Shown in pieces: positions 6,913-12,910 of a stretch of 24,389 nt of DNA; the stretch's first letter is position 1, and each line of letters starts with the position of its first letter. The notes under the pieces were generated by a model. The model did not search any database, was not told the origin of the DNA, and worked only from the letters and a program-made list of their open reading frames with translations. The DNA lies in IMG/VR virus record IMGVR_UViG_3300044712_000458, positions 1 through 24,389 of that record. One strand, 5' to 3'. Position numbers and translations under genes: made by a program. The DNA comes from a virus.

Positions 6913-7104
6913 TGGTTCCTCTTTCGTTGTTGTTGATGGGAGTATTGTAGCATCTGCTACTGACAAAAGTGTTAATGGCCTGCCACAAGGACATGTGATG
7001 TTCATCACATTTGGAATTCCACGGTCATCTCTAACTGTATATTCAATTAAAGTATCACAAGCATCTGGGTCACATGCTAACGAATACTTAGTCCATTTTT
7101 TCAT
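6538..7104 (-). CDS. 188-aa protein, probably two genes fused through an embedded promoter
   Basis: The N-terminal ~50 residues form a small zinc-ribbon-like unit (CDPDACDTLIEY, CPCGRPLTLL). Residues 65-188 begin at an internal ATG (6912) behind GAAAGAGG, with a coiled segment (LTAKITELELKLQQ) and a beta-rich tail. Between them a complete box promoter and leader (6913-6968) is read in frame as LLSVADATILPSTTTKEEP. Both a long and a short product are likely; the short form (6538-6912, 124 aa) has its own signals. Function unknown. Confidence 0.7.
   Translation of the reverse strand: MKKWTKYSLACDPDACDTLIEYTVRDDRGIPNVMNITCPCGRPLTLLSVADATILPSTTTKEEPMIENALPELTAKITELELKLQQADYWKAEHGRIGSQLIDLVNNAYENDSDSSDILESICEIIDYNPVKTVQFEGVIHFSGSIDIPMNEVADFDLTSALEDVYVDINNGNVVIDNYELYSVEEPY
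6944..6968 (-). promoter_or_regulatory. box-N10--10 promoter, copy 3 (inside a gene)
   Basis: TTTTGTCAG (6960-6968), 10 bases, TACAAT (6944-6949), then CTC and a leader with AACGAAAGAGG before the ATG at 6912. Fully within the reading frame 6538-7104. Confidence 0.75.
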
Positions 7105-7130
7105 TTTTACCTCTTTCGTTTTATAGGAGT

Positions 7131-7156
7131 ATTATAGCGGACCCCACTGACAAATT
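7131..7156 (-). promoter_or_regulatory. box-N10--10 promoter, copy 4
   Basis: AATTTGTCAG (7147-7156), 10 bases, TATAAT (7131-7136), then a leader with ACGAAAGAGG before gene 6538-7104. Confidence 0.85.
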
Positions 7157-7179
7157 GTGGGATTTCCTGGAAATTAAAT

Positions 7180-7195
7180 TGTGATTCGTAACACA
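7180..7195 (-). promoter_or_regulatory. CRP-like site (imperfect)
   Basis: TGTGA-TTCGTA-ACACA, one mismatch in the right arm, centred about 64 bases before the inferred start of the promoter at 7131. Confidence 0.5.
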
Positions 7196-7251
7196 AAAAA
7201 TGTGCGTTCAGCTTTGGGGGCATCAGATCGGTTTTGTCAAATTTCAGCTAG

Positions 7252-7283
7252 ATCCCTAAGGGATGGGGCCCCGCAGGGCCCCA
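7252..7283 (-). terminator. GC-rich hairpins after gene 7289-8293
   Basis: TGGGGCCC and GGGCCCCA pair perfectly around a four-base loop just past the stop; an ATCCC/GGGAT hairpin partly overlaps it. There is no T-run, so it may block or process rather than terminate in the classic way. Confidence 0.6.
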
Positions 7284-7288
7284 CCAAT

Positions 7289-8293
7289 TTATAGGGCTTT
7301 TACCGCCTGCAGAATCTTATTCTTTTCTGCGGTGAGAACAGGGTCAAATCCTGATGCACCCGCCATGAGTGTTTCAGAATTACCACGACCTGAGCGGAAA
7401 TAATCTAGGCGCTCAGTAAGCGCATTAAATGCACCCCACTTTGTGCCCTTGATTGTTTCGTTAGTTGGTGATGTGTGATACAAATCGTTAATGAGAACAA
7501 TTTTATTCTCCCAACGCTTAAGAGCATTCTTAGCCTCAGTTTCAGGCTTTGGATAAATTGATGTAATCAACTTATTAAATTCCAAATCGGTAATCGCCTG
7601 AGAATAAAGAGCCTGAGCCTCTTTCTCAAACTCATCAAAGTAACCAAGAGCAAGACCAAGAGTCTCACGTGCAACTTGAATTCTGCCGTCGACAGATTGC
7701 GTGTGACGAATCTTGAATGACTGCTTTGCATTACGCATTGCAAGATTCAAAGTATTTTGGCAAACTACACGAACAGGTGTAACTGCAGCCTGAACAGCAA
7801 CAGAACCGTCATGCGATGTCCAAACAATAAGATATAACTTAGTTTGGTCATTAGCGCCTTGTGGGTCTAGAACCATTGTGCGAGGAATGTCAACAGTTCC
7901 AAACACGACACGACCCTTCTTCAATGAGCCTGCAGATTCCCAACGGCAGGCAGGGTCTGCATCATGAATTGCATCAGCAAATGCAAATAATTCTTCATTC
8001 TGCACAGGCTTATAACGCTTACCAACAGTTGCGAGAACGTCGGTTCCACCATTAAATGGATTAGTACGCAAAACTAGTTGAGCATCTGATGTATCGCTCC
8101 ATGTCTCAGGGAGATATTCTGCAACAGGTGAGAGGCGAACATTCCAATTGGAAAGTTTAGCCTCTTCAAGCATGGTTGATGTTGTAACTTCTTCATCTTG
8201 TGAAAAGATACGGTTTGCGAGATTGTGCCATGCAGGTGCTCCACGCAATGCAAATGCAACTTCGCCGTTTTCGATTTCGAGGTTATGAGCCAT
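7289..8293 (-). CDS. DUF932-family phage protein
   Basis: The 334-residue protein matches the DUF932 (phage/plasmid-like, TIGR03299) family: AFALRGAPAWHNL near the start, TVGKRYKPVQNEELFAFADA (about 89-108), ESAGSLKKGRVVFGTVD and VTPVRVVCQNTLNLA. Such proteins are common in phages and plasmids; their biochemical role is unsettled. The start at 8293 (MAHNLEIEN) is fixed by GAAAGAAGGA behind the box promoter; an upstream in-frame ATG lies within the promoter and is rejected. Largest gene of the leftward block. Confidence 0.85.
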   Translation of the reverse strand: MAHNLEIENGEVAFALRGAPAWHNLANRIFSQDEEVTTSTMLEEAKLSNWNVRLSPVAEYLPETWSDTSDAQLVLRTNPFNGGTDVLATVGKRYKPVQNEELFAFADAIHDADPACRWESAGSLKKGRVVFGTVDIPRTMVLDPQGANDQTKLYLIVWTSHDGSVAVQAAVTPVRVVCQNTLNLAMRNAKQSFKIRHTQSVDGRIQVARETLGLALGYFDEFEKEAQALYSQAITDLEFNKLITSIYPKPETEAKNALKRWENKIVLINDLYHTSPTNETIKGTKWGAFNALTERLDYFRSGRGNSETLMAGASGFDPVLTAEKNKILQAVKAL

Positions 8294-8324
8294 GATTTCC
8301 TTCTTTCGTTTGATTGATTGGGTA

Positions 8325-8350
8325 ATTATAACAGGTGGGTCTGACAATTA
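8325..8350 (-). promoter_or_regulatory. box-N10--10 promoter, copy 5
   Basis: AATTGTCAG (8341-8349), 10 bases, TATAAT (8325-8330), leader with AACGAAAGAAGG before the DUF932 gene. Confidence 0.85.
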
Positions 8351-8378
8351 CTAGTCTGGCATCATCTTATGATCAGAA

Positions 8379-8394
8379 TGTGACCAGTCTCACA
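8379..8394 (-). promoter_or_regulatory. CRP-like site, perfect arms
   Basis: TGTGA-CCAGTC-TCACA, an exact match to the CRP/GlxR-type consensus, centred about 68 bases before the inferred start of the DUF932 promoter and next to a TTTCAGGG element. Confidence 0.7.
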
Positions 8395-8434
8395 ATTTTC
8401 AGGGTGTGTTGGTACTTGACGTAAACGATCAAAT

Positions 8435-8469
8435 GCCCCCACAGCTATGGGGGCCCCTTTCGGGGCCCC
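8435..8469 (-). terminator. two overlapping GC hairpins after gene 8475-8717
   Basis: GGGGCCCC-GAAA-GGGGCCCC and GCCCCC-(8 bases)-GGGGGC share the same central arm and cannot form together. A weak T-rich stretch follows. Probable terminator with alternative folds. Confidence 0.65.
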
Positions 8470-8474
8470 GCATA

Positions 8475-8717
8475 CTATGCGAAAGCTTTGGCTTTAGTTT
8501 TAATTGATTGTGTTATTTCCATCGGAACAAACGCAGCTGTTGTCTTCTGCTTCTTTAGCATGTCATAGACGAAAGCTTTGACATTACCATCGAACTTATT
8601 GATATTAGAATAAACTAATTCAACGAGATGTTCTTTATCTACACCGATCTCGGAATAAATAGTAACATCGTTCTGCTTTACTTCGTCATAGATTTCAACT
8701 CGAAAGCGATTACGCAT
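8475..8717 (-). CDS. hypothetical 80-aa protein
   Basis: MRNRFRVEIYDEVKQNDVTIYSE suggests a beta hairpin, followed by helices and a lysine-rich tail. Single-gene unit with its own ordinary promoter (TTGACG-17-TATACT) and GAAAGAAAAAAG leader. No family recognised. Confidence 0.75.
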   Translation of the reverse strand: MRNRFRVEIYDEVKQNDVTIYSEIGVDKEHLVELVYSNINKFDGNVKAFVYDMLKKQKTTAAFVPMEITQSIKTKAKAFA

Positions 8718-8747
8718 TTCTTTTTTCTTTCTCTAGTAGGGATATAA

Positions 8748-8776
8748 AGTATAGCAATTTAATTTAACCCCGTCAA
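8748..8776 (-). promoter_or_regulatory. sigma70-type promoter for gene 8475-8717
   Basis: TTGACG (8771-8776), 17 bases, TATACT (8748-8753). One of the few units in this block without the TGTCRG box. Confidence 0.8.
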
Positions 8777-8834
8777 GGGGAGCAGTTTATCCACTTACTC
8801 AGGTGCTTTGTTTTGGCGTTATTGCCAAACTTAT

Positions 8835-9236
8835 TTAGAGATACTGTGCAATCTGCTTGAAGGTTGAGGCATTTACAACTTCCTCATCTGTCATCTTCAA
8901 GATACGAATTGCGTTCTCGATTTCTGTAATTTCATACTGACCAAGTTCACGCTCTAGGTCAATAGTTGGCTTCTCAGGAAGTTTAATTGAACCAGCAGGA
9001 AGTGTGATGGTTACATTAACTTCATTACGCCAGTTCTCATGTGCAGAAACTTCTGCCTTTGAGATTTGCTTGAATACAGCATCTGCTACTTCCTTAGCCC
9101 AAGTCTTCTCTACCTTCTCGTATTCCTTGCGCTTCTTCTCGTTATTAACGATAGCCTTCTTGCTATCTGCTAACTTATCTTCAAGTGCCTTAACTACCTT
9201 AGTAGTTGCGACCTTAACTGAAATTGCTCTTGACAT
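8835..9236 (-). CDS. hypothetical 133-aa protein with coiled-coil N-terminus
   Basis: Residues 10-60 are strongly helical and charged (LEDKLADSKKAIVNNEKKRKE), then beta-like (VNVTITLPAG) and helical again. Resembles a recurrent actinophage protein of unknown role. Box promoter and AACGAAAGG leader. Confidence 0.8.
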   Translation of the reverse strand: MSRAISVKVATTKVVKALEDKLADSKKAIVNNEKKRKEYEKVEKTWAKEVADAVFKQISKAEVSAHENWRNEVNVTITLPAGSIKLPEKPTIDLERELGQYEITEIENAIRILKMTDEEVVNASTFKQIAQYL

Positions 9237-9265
9237 TGTATTACCTTTCGTTTGTTTGTTGTTGT

Positions 9266-9290
9266 ATTATAGTGGGTGGGTCTGACATTT
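9266..9290 (-). promoter_or_regulatory. box-N10--10 promoter, copy 6
   Basis: AAATGTCAG (9282-9290), 10 bases, TATAAT (9266-9271), leader with AAACGAAAGG before gene 8835-9236. Confidence 0.85.
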
Positions 9291-9300
9291 TCCCCTAAGG

Positions 9301-9340
9301 GAGAGAGTTCTTACTTACGACATTGGGCGAGAACACTCTC
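9301..9340 (-). terminator. hairpin after gene 9368-9505
   Basis: GAGAG-x-GTTCT pairs with AGAAC-x-CTCTC (10 pairs, one mismatch) around an 18-base loop. No good T-run; likely 3' end hairpin. Confidence 0.5.
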
Positions 9341-9367
9341 TTAAACTGCCCCTGTTTCGATTCTAGT

Positions 9368-9505
9368 TTATGCTGTTGTCCAGCGGTCTTTTCCATTTAC
9401 ATCAAGTAGAAGACGCTGTGTTCCATTTGGATTAGCAACGATTTCCTTGATAGTTCCGACAACGCCTGACTTGGCGGTTGTGAAGGTCTGTCCGATTTCT
9501 AGCAT
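9368..9505 (-). CDS. conserved small phage protein, 45 aa
   Basis: MLEIGQTFTTAKSGVVGTI and LLLDVNGKDRWTTA make a short SH3-like beta barrel pattern common in actinophage early regions. Function unknown. Box promoter and TCGAAAGG leader. Confidence 0.75.
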   Translation of the reverse strand: MLEIGQTFTTAKSGVVGTIKEIVANPNGTQRLLLDVNGKDRWTTA

Positions 9506-9535
9506 TTTGTTTCCTTTCGATTGGTTATGGTGAGT

Positions 9536-9560
9536 ATTATACACGACCCCACCGACATTT
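9536..9560 (-). promoter_or_regulatory. box-N10--10 promoter, copy 7
   Basis: AAATGTCGG (9552-9560), 10 bases, TATAAT (9536-9541), before gene 9368-9505. Only a half CRP-like word (TGTGA) is seen upstream. Confidence 0.85.
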
Positions 9561-9595
9561 ATCGTGTTTATTTAATTATTTAATTGTGACCTTTA

Positions 9596-9718
9596 TCATA
9601 TAAACTCGAAGGGGTCACGATCTTCGAAGATATCTTCCAGCTCTTGGAAACTATACTCTCCAGGGTTTGCATAGTAGTCCTGGAGAGCTTCCATAATTCT
9701 AGTATCTTGCTCGCTCAT
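9596..9718 (-). CDS. hypothetical 40-aa acidic peptide
   Basis: MSEQDTRIMEALQDYYANPG and an acidic tail. TAATG overlap with the upstream gene, so translationally coupled. No family recognised. Confidence 0.65.
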   Translation of the reverse strand: MSEQDTRIMEALQDYYANPGEYSFQELEDIFEDRDPFEFI

Positions 9719-9990
9719 TATTCCTCATCCCATTGTGGTAGCCAAGCATCTAAGTGGTGAGCATCTACAATTGCAGACGCAGGGCATGAAGTTTGCCCAC
9801 GCCATGAGATACCTTCTGGAAGATTAATCTCACGGGAATAATCTTCCTCGAAGTATGCATCGATAGCATCGATACAAGGTTGCACCATAGCAACGGGGAC
9901 GGGTGGATAATGATTAGCCTGGAGGTGATAAGCGAGTCCTGCTTCTAGTGATAAATCCTCTGCAAGTCCTACTGCGGTTGTGTGTCCCAT
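9718..9990 (-). CDS. conserved actinophage protein of unknown function, 90 aa
   Basis: LSLEAGLAYHLQANHYPPVP and PASAIVDAHHLDAWLP are motifs I recall from a widespread actinobacteriophage protein; no function is assigned. Box promoter and AACGAAAGGA leader set the start. Confidence 0.8.
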   Translation of the reverse strand: MGHTTAVGLAEDLSLEAGLAYHLQANHYPPVPVAMVQPCIDAIDAYFEEDYSREINLPEGISWRGQTSCPASAIVDAHHLDAWLPQWDEE

Positions 9991-10019
9991 TTTATTTCCT
10001 TTCGTTTGATTATATGGAG

Positions 10020-10044
10020 ATTATATCAGGGGGTACTGACATTT
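10020..10044 (-). promoter_or_regulatory. box-N10--10 promoter, copy 8
   Basis: AAATGTCAG (10036-10044), 10 bases, TATAAT (10020-10025), before gene 9718-9990. Confidence 0.85.
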
Positions 10045-10063
10045 AATCAGTACCCCCATTTAA

Positions 10064-10285
10064 TTATTCTACGATAGTTAGACGGGCGAAGCCTGCGGAG
10101 CCCTCATTGACATCTGCAATAAAGTTTGTAACCCCTAGAGCATGAATTGTTGTTTGCTTTACCATTTCGGTAAGTTCTGCTTCCGAGAGAGAGATAAGAG
10201 TTGGAAGCAATTTAGCCTCTACCTTATCAATATTGATTTCTGCCATGAAAGTAATTGTGTGTGGGATTCGCATAATGTTTGACAT
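10064..10285 (-). CDS. hypothetical 73-aa protein
   Basis: MSNIMRIPHTITFMAEINID: beta strand, helix (SLSEAELTEMVKQTTIHALG), beta strand. Start at 10285 is fixed by AACGAAAGG; a longer in-frame reading runs back through the promoter and is rejected. Confidence 0.75.
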   Translation of the reverse strand: MSNIMRIPHTITFMAEINIDKVEAKLLPTLISLSEAELTEMVKQTTIHALGVTNFIADVNEGSAGFARLTIVE

Positions 10286-10315
10286 GTCGTGCCTTTCGTT
10301 TGTTGGTATGAGAGT

Positions 10316-10340
10316 ATTATAGCGTGTTGCACCGACATTA
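10316..10340 (-). promoter_or_regulatory. box-N10--10 promoter, copy 9
   Basis: TAATGTCGG (10332-10340), 10 bases, TATAAT (10316-10321), before gene 10064-10285. Confidence 0.85.
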
Positions 10341-10374
10341 TCTAATCTATTATCGGCGTGTCGCAAATATATTT

Positions 10375-10390
10375 TGTGATTAACCTCACA
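10375..10390 (-). promoter_or_regulatory. CRP-like site, perfect arms
   Basis: TGTGA-TTAACC-TCACA, centred about 73 bases before the inferred start of copy 9, directly followed by TTTCCAGGG. Confidence 0.7.
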
Positions 10391-10415
10391 ATTTCCAGGG
10401 TGTGTCGGAGCTTGA

Positions 10416-10473
10416 CATAAAAAGATTTTGGCCCCCACAGATCTACGGGCCCTAGCCCGCTTTGTCAAGCGGG
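10416..10473 (-). terminator. tandem hairpins after gene 10490-10696
   Basis: CCCGCTT-(4)-AAGCGGG (10456-10473, perfect) then GGCCC/GGGCC (10430-10451), followed on the minus strand by AAAATCTTTTT. Probable terminator. Confidence 0.75.
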
Positions 10474-10489
10474 AAGGGTGTGAATTAAA

Positions 10490-10696
10490 TCACATATAGT
10501 CTTCGTCTGAACCAAATCCAGCGGAAGCGAGGGCATAGTTATCATCAGCATGATCATACCACTCATGAAGATACATGTCTTCAGCATTTTGACAGTTAGG
10601 GCAGAGATAGTCATCTTCATAGAAGCCATACTCATAGTCATCTAGAATGATAGAATCTGAACAGTCTGCGTTCATGCAATATACTTTGTATTCCAT
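10490..10696 (-). CDS. 68-aa zinc-ribbon-like acidic protein
   Basis: C7 and C12 (YCMNADC) and CPNC (about 32-35) suggest one zinc site; the rest is rich in D, E and Y. TAATG overlap with the upstream gene. Confidence 0.7.
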   Translation of the reverse strand: MEYKVYCMNADCSDSIILDDYEYGFYEDDYLCPNCQNAEDMYLHEWYDHADDNYALASAGFGSDEDYM

Positions 10697-10836
10697 TAGT
10701 TTGCCTCCGTTGTTACGAATAGTTGGTCAATGATGTCATACTCTAGCATAGCCTCAACTTCACGGTCAAGGTAGCAGTGGAAACAGTAGAGTTCTGTCAT
10801 TGAGACAGAGTTCTCATTACATGAGATACATGTCAT
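10696..10836 (-). CDS. 46-aa zinc-finger protein
   Basis: CISC and CFHC pairs (residues 3-6 and 18-21) form a likely four-cysteine zinc site, followed by an acidic helix. Start at 10836 follows the AACGAAAGG leader of box promoter copy 10. Confidence 0.7.
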   Translation of the reverse strand: MTCISCNENSVSMTELYCFHCYLDREVEAMLEYDIIDQLFVTTEAN

Positions 10837-10865
10837 GGGTGTTGCCTTTCGTTCGATTTAAGAGA

Positions 10866-10890
10866 ATACTACCATTACGGACTGACAAAT
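10866..10890 (-). promoter_or_regulatory. box-N10--10 promoter, copy 10
   Basis: ATTTGTCAG (10882-10890), 10 bases, TAGTAT (10866-10871), before gene 10696-10836. Confidence 0.8.
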
Positions 10891-10929
10891 CAAAAACGAC
10901 ACGCCGTATTTTTCAGGGGATCTATCTGA

Positions 10930-10945
10930 TGTGTCTTAAATCACA
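10930..10945 (-). promoter_or_regulatory. CRP-like site (one arm mismatch)
   Basis: TGTGT-CTTAAA-TCACA, about 78 bases before the inferred start of copy 10. The same 16 bases recur at 11961-11976. Confidence 0.55.
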
Positions 10946-10948
10946 TTT

Positions 10949-10970
10949 GGCCCCCGCAGTTTTGCGGGCC
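10949..10970 (-). terminator. hairpin after gene 10982-11095
   Basis: GGCCCGCA-AAAC-TGCGGGGGCC pairs over at least eight bases just past the stop, followed by AAATGT. Probable terminator without a strong T-run. Confidence 0.6.
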
Positions 10971-10981
10971 TGCATATTTAT

Positions 10982-11095
10982 TCATTCATATGAATTTTTA
11001 TGCTTGCGCTTGCGTGTGTATTTTTTCTTATTGCGAACAGGGGTTGCGGCATTTGATCTCCGCAACTCCTGAATGCGTTTAATCTTCGACAACAC
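10982..11095 (-). CDS. 37-aa arginine/lysine-rich protein
   Basis: Residues RIQELRRSNAATPV and NKKKYTRKRKHKN make a very basic peptide of a type seen in actinophages. Start GTG 11095 (or TTG 11092) overlaps the upstream gene by 17 bases, so coupling is assumed. A 39-aa frame with an ATG over the same DNA is possible but looks less protein-like. Confidence 0.5.
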   Translation of the reverse strand: MLSKIKRIQELRRSNAATPVRNKKKYTRKRKHKNSYE

Positions 11096-11189
11096 ATTTA
11101 CATCTTTTAACACTTAACACATCTCCCTCAATATATACTGCACCAAAATCTTCGCAACTAGAACATACAAACATTTCAACTAATTGCAT
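11079..11189 (-). CDS. 36-aa zinc-ribbon-like peptide
   Basis: FVCSSCEDFG and KRCKCVVED give a CxxC/CxC pair of metal ligands. Starts directly after the upstream TAA. Small CxxC proteins like this recur through the block. Confidence 0.6.
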   Translation of the reverse strand: MQLVEMFVCSSCEDFGAVYIEGDVLSVKRCKCVVED

Positions 11190-11375
11190 TTAATTAACCG
11201 CTTTCATATTGTAATTGCTTGCTTCATGAAATTTAGTTACATCAAAGTTAGGATTTTCTTTTGCAAACATCTCCGCAAAATCTGTAACCATCTTAGTAAA
11301 TAATGCAGGGTGCATTTTATTGCTTGCATACTTTAGAATTTCGGCGGTTGCCTCAAAGTGTTTTCTAGTCATCAT
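11190..11375 (-). CDS. conserved small phage protein (MTRKHFEA type), 61 aa
   Basis: MTRKHFEATAEILKYASNK and FAEMFAKENPNFDVTKFHEA is a pattern familiar from many actinophages; role unknown. A paralogue lies at 12131-12304. TAATG overlap with the upstream gene. Confidence 0.8.
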   Translation of the reverse strand: MMTRKHFEATAEILKYASNKMHPALFTKMVTDFAEMFAKENPNFDVTKFHEASNYNMKAVN

Positions 11376-11581
11376 TATTTAACTACTACCCTTCCATCTC
11401 GGTAAAATACTTTTGTGTAACATTTTCCTGTTGGTGTGTAAAGATTAACTGTTGAATACTCATTTGCTAATCCCCAATCCTTGAACATGAAAAAATTTTC
11501 CCATGCTGCATATTCCATTTCATATGTAGCAGACCAATGAGGTGATTCCTCAAAGTCATATTGGCAAGTTAATTTATACAT
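11375..11581 (-). CDS. hypothetical 68-aa protein
   Basis: MYKLTCQYDFEESPHWSATY and a C-terminal GKCYTKVFYRDGRVVVK suggest an all-beta fold. Overlaps the next upstream gene by one base. Confidence 0.75.
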   Translation of the reverse strand: MYKLTCQYDFEESPHWSATYEMEYAAWENFFMFKDWGLANEYSTVNLYTPTGKCYTKVFYRDGRVVVK

Positions 11582-11784
11582 TACTCACCTACCTTTACTG
11601 CAACTGTGCGGTATGTAGTGGAAATTCGGTTATCAGGCTGTACCTCAACTAGATAAGAATCGCAACCTTCATACCATACTGCATGAGGGTGTTCCTCTGC
11701 AGATACGATAACTCCAGAAAGAGTTGAAGAGGTGTAACGCTTGCCGATAAGCAAGTCACGGACAGAATAAACATTTGCAGACAT
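11581..11784 (-). CDS. conserved small phage protein, 67 aa
   Basis: VYSVRDLLIGKRYTSSTLSG and SYLVEVQPDNRIS point to a small beta barrel; similar short proteins occur in actinophages. First gene of a five-gene unit (11784 to 10982) under box promoter copy 11. Confidence 0.75.
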   Translation of the reverse strand: MSANVYSVRDLLIGKRYTSSTLSGVIVSAEEHPHAVWYEGCDSYLVEVQPDNRISTTYRTVAVKVGE

Positions 11785-11814
11785 GGAATCCGCCTTTCTT
11801 TAGGTTATGCAGAT

Positions 11815-11840
11815 ATTATAGCCTAGGGGTCTGACAAATA
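11815..11840 (-). promoter_or_regulatory. box-N10--10 promoter, copy 11
   Basis: ATTTGTCAG (11831-11839), 10 bases, TATAAT (11815-11820), leader ending AAAGAAAGG before gene 11581-11784. Confidence 0.85.
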
Positions 11841-11884
11841 TCCAATCCGTCAAGACTTTTTCTCAATATATGGAACAAAATTCA

Positions 11885-11900
11885 TGTGATGCTAGTCACA
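11885..11900 (-). promoter_or_regulatory. CRP-like site, perfect arms
   Basis: TGTGA-TGCTAG-TCACA, about 84 bases before the inferred start of copy 11. Confidence 0.7.
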
Positions 11901-11960
11901 TTAAAATGTCCGAATTGTCTGTCAAATCGACACGCCGAGGAATTCCAGGGAATTTCTTAA

Positions 11961-11976
11961 TGTGTCTTAAATCACA
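11961..11976 (-). promoter_or_regulatory. CRP-like site (one arm mismatch), second copy
   Basis: TGTGT-CTTAAA-TCACA, identical to 10930-10945. It lies next to a terminator, far (about 160 bases) from the nearest box promoter. Confidence 0.45.
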
Positions 11977-12000
11977 AAAAGCCCCCACGCTTTTGCGGGC
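11976..12000 (-). terminator. terminator after gene 12034-12141
   Basis: GCCCGC-AAAA-GCGTGGGGGC stem with a bulge, followed on the minus strand by TTTTTG. Confidence 0.7.
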
Positions 12001-12033
12001 GGATCAGCTTTTGTCAAGCCGACACGCCGTGTT

Positions 12034-12141
12034 TTATTTTATTTTTTCTAGAATCTTTTCAAGCTCTTTTAATTGTTCTAGATTAAGGTGATCGAGTTGA
12101 ATAGCATTCGCAAAACCGAAAGGGTCTTGATTATTTTCCAT
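12034..12141 (-). CDS. hypothetical 35-aa helical peptide
   Basis: MENNQDPFGFANAIQLDHLN and a leucine/lysine/glutamate helix (LKELEKILEKIK). Overlaps the upstream gene by 11 bases. Confidence 0.55.
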   Translation of the reverse strand: MENNQDPFGFANAIQLDHLNLEQLKELEKILEKIK

Positions 12142-12304
12142 GAATTGCCTCCATAAACTTAGAGCGGTTGAAGTTAGGGTTATCGGTTTCGAATATCTCA
12201 CACATGTTGTTAATTAGGAAACGCTTAGCCTCAAAATCTGGAAAGCCTTTCTCTATTGAATTAAGTAGACCCGCAAAACGTTGATAGTCTTTCTTAGTCA
12301 TCAT
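12131..12304 (-). CDS. paralogue of the MTRKHFEA-type protein, 57 aa
   Basis: MTKKDYQRFAGLLNSIEKG and EIFETDNPNFNRSKFMEAI align by eye with gene 11190-11375 (shared MT-K, F-A and NPNF--xKF). Start overlaps the upstream TAA. Function unknown. Confidence 0.7.
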   Translation of the reverse strand: MMTKKDYQRFAGLLNSIEKGFPDFEAKRFLINNMCEIFETDNPNFNRSKFMEAIHGK

Positions 12305-12432
12305 TAGTCTGCCTCCTTAGTGTTGAACAATTGTGACATTGTAGCATTAGCCTGTGACATTGTAGCGATAGCCTTTTGTAGGCTTGCTTGACGTTGCGCC
12401 TCTACATGCGCCTTGTATTCTTCAAGAGTCAT
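12304..12432 (-). CDS. hypothetical 42-aa peptide with internal repeat
   Basis: MTLEEYKAHVEAQRQASLQK then ATMSQAN-ATMSQLF, a seven-residue repeat that also shows as a DNA repeat. Probably one long helix. Second gene of the unit led by copy 12. Confidence 0.65.
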   Translation of the reverse strand: MTLEEYKAHVEAQRQASLQKAIATMSQANATMSQLFNTKEAD

Positions 12433-12435
12433 TTA

Positions 12436-12552
12436 TTAACGACCTTTCTTATCTTGTAGGGACTTAGCATAGTCTACATCAGAAACGGCGGATTCGCCAA
12501 ATTCCTCGTAGATGTCTAGATAAATTTCGTCGTAGTAATCGTTGTAGTCCAT
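12436..12552 (-). CDS. hypothetical 38-aa acidic peptide
   Basis: MDYNDYYDEIYLDIYEEFGE is unusually rich in D, E and Y, followed by SAVSDVDYAKSLQDKKGR. First gene behind box promoter copy 12, with GAAAGGTGG ribosome site. Confidence 0.65.
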   Translation of the reverse strand: MDYNDYYDEIYLDIYEEFGESAVSDVDYAKSLQDKKGR

Positions 12553-12590
12553 TGTGAACCACCTTTCTTTTGTTTAACTCTATGTATGGA

Positions 12591-12615
12591 ATACTACCAT
12601 GGGGGTCTGACATTT
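12591..12615 (-). promoter_or_regulatory. box-N10--10 promoter, copy 12
   Basis: AAATGTCAG (12607-12615), 10 bases, TAGTAT (12591-12596), before gene 12436-12552. Confidence 0.8.
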
Positions 12616-12645
12616 ATGAGGGTATAAATCGGACATAGTGGACAA

Positions 12646-12661
12646 TGTGGTGTAGCTCACA
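12646..12661 (-). promoter_or_regulatory. CRP-like site, tandem pair member 1
   Basis: TGTGG-TGTAGC-TCACA, about 69 bases before the inferred start of copy 12. Confidence 0.6.
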
Positions 12662-12677
12662 TGTGGTGTGCATCACA
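12662..12677 (-). promoter_or_regulatory. CRP-like site, tandem pair member 2
   Basis: TGTGG-TGTGCA-TCACA, abutting the previous site, so the two palindromes sit 16 bases apart centre to centre. Confidence 0.6.
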
Positions 12678-12731
12678 ATGTGACAGAAATCTCAGGGGAA
12701 TTTTACGACACGCCGTATAATAACTTGACAA

Positions 12732-12753
12732 CGCCCACAAAAGAATGGGGGCG
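12732..12753 (-). terminator. hairpin after gene 12788-12910
   Basis: CGCCC and GGGCG arms pair about a loop, downstream of the stop; followed by TTGTCAAG rather than a T-run. Part of the terminator-plus-decamer arrangement shared with 11976-12029. Confidence 0.5.
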
Positions 12754-12787
12754 GATCGCCTATTTGTCAAGGCGACACGCCGATAGG

Positions 12788-12910
12788 CTAATGTGATTCG
12801 TGCCACATCTCTCGCATGTCTGCGATTACCTCACGCCCTACGATCCTCGCCATATATAGGGCGGGGATAGCGATAAAGAGCTGAACCATACTAGTTAAAA
12901 ATCTATTCAT
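12788..12910 (-). CDS. 40-aa membrane peptide
   Basis: MNRFLTSMVQLFIAIPALYMARIV has one hydrophobic span (about 5-23) and a charged tail (GREVIADMREMWHESH). Ribosome site GAAGGAAAG. Role unknown. Confidence 0.6.
   Translation of the reverse strand: MNRFLTSMVQLFIAIPALYMARIVGREVIADMREMWHESH

Noticed and set aside
3897-9285. Long opposite-strand or out-of-frame frames (for example 4362-4730, 9004-9285, 3897-4109)
   Set aside because: They overlap well-supported genes with good ribosome sites and have unlikely composition.
10450-12790. Cluster A-type stoperators (GGTGGMTGTCAAG)
   Set aside because: TTTGTCAAG words occur, but the flanking GGTGG is absent; the repeats here follow other rules.
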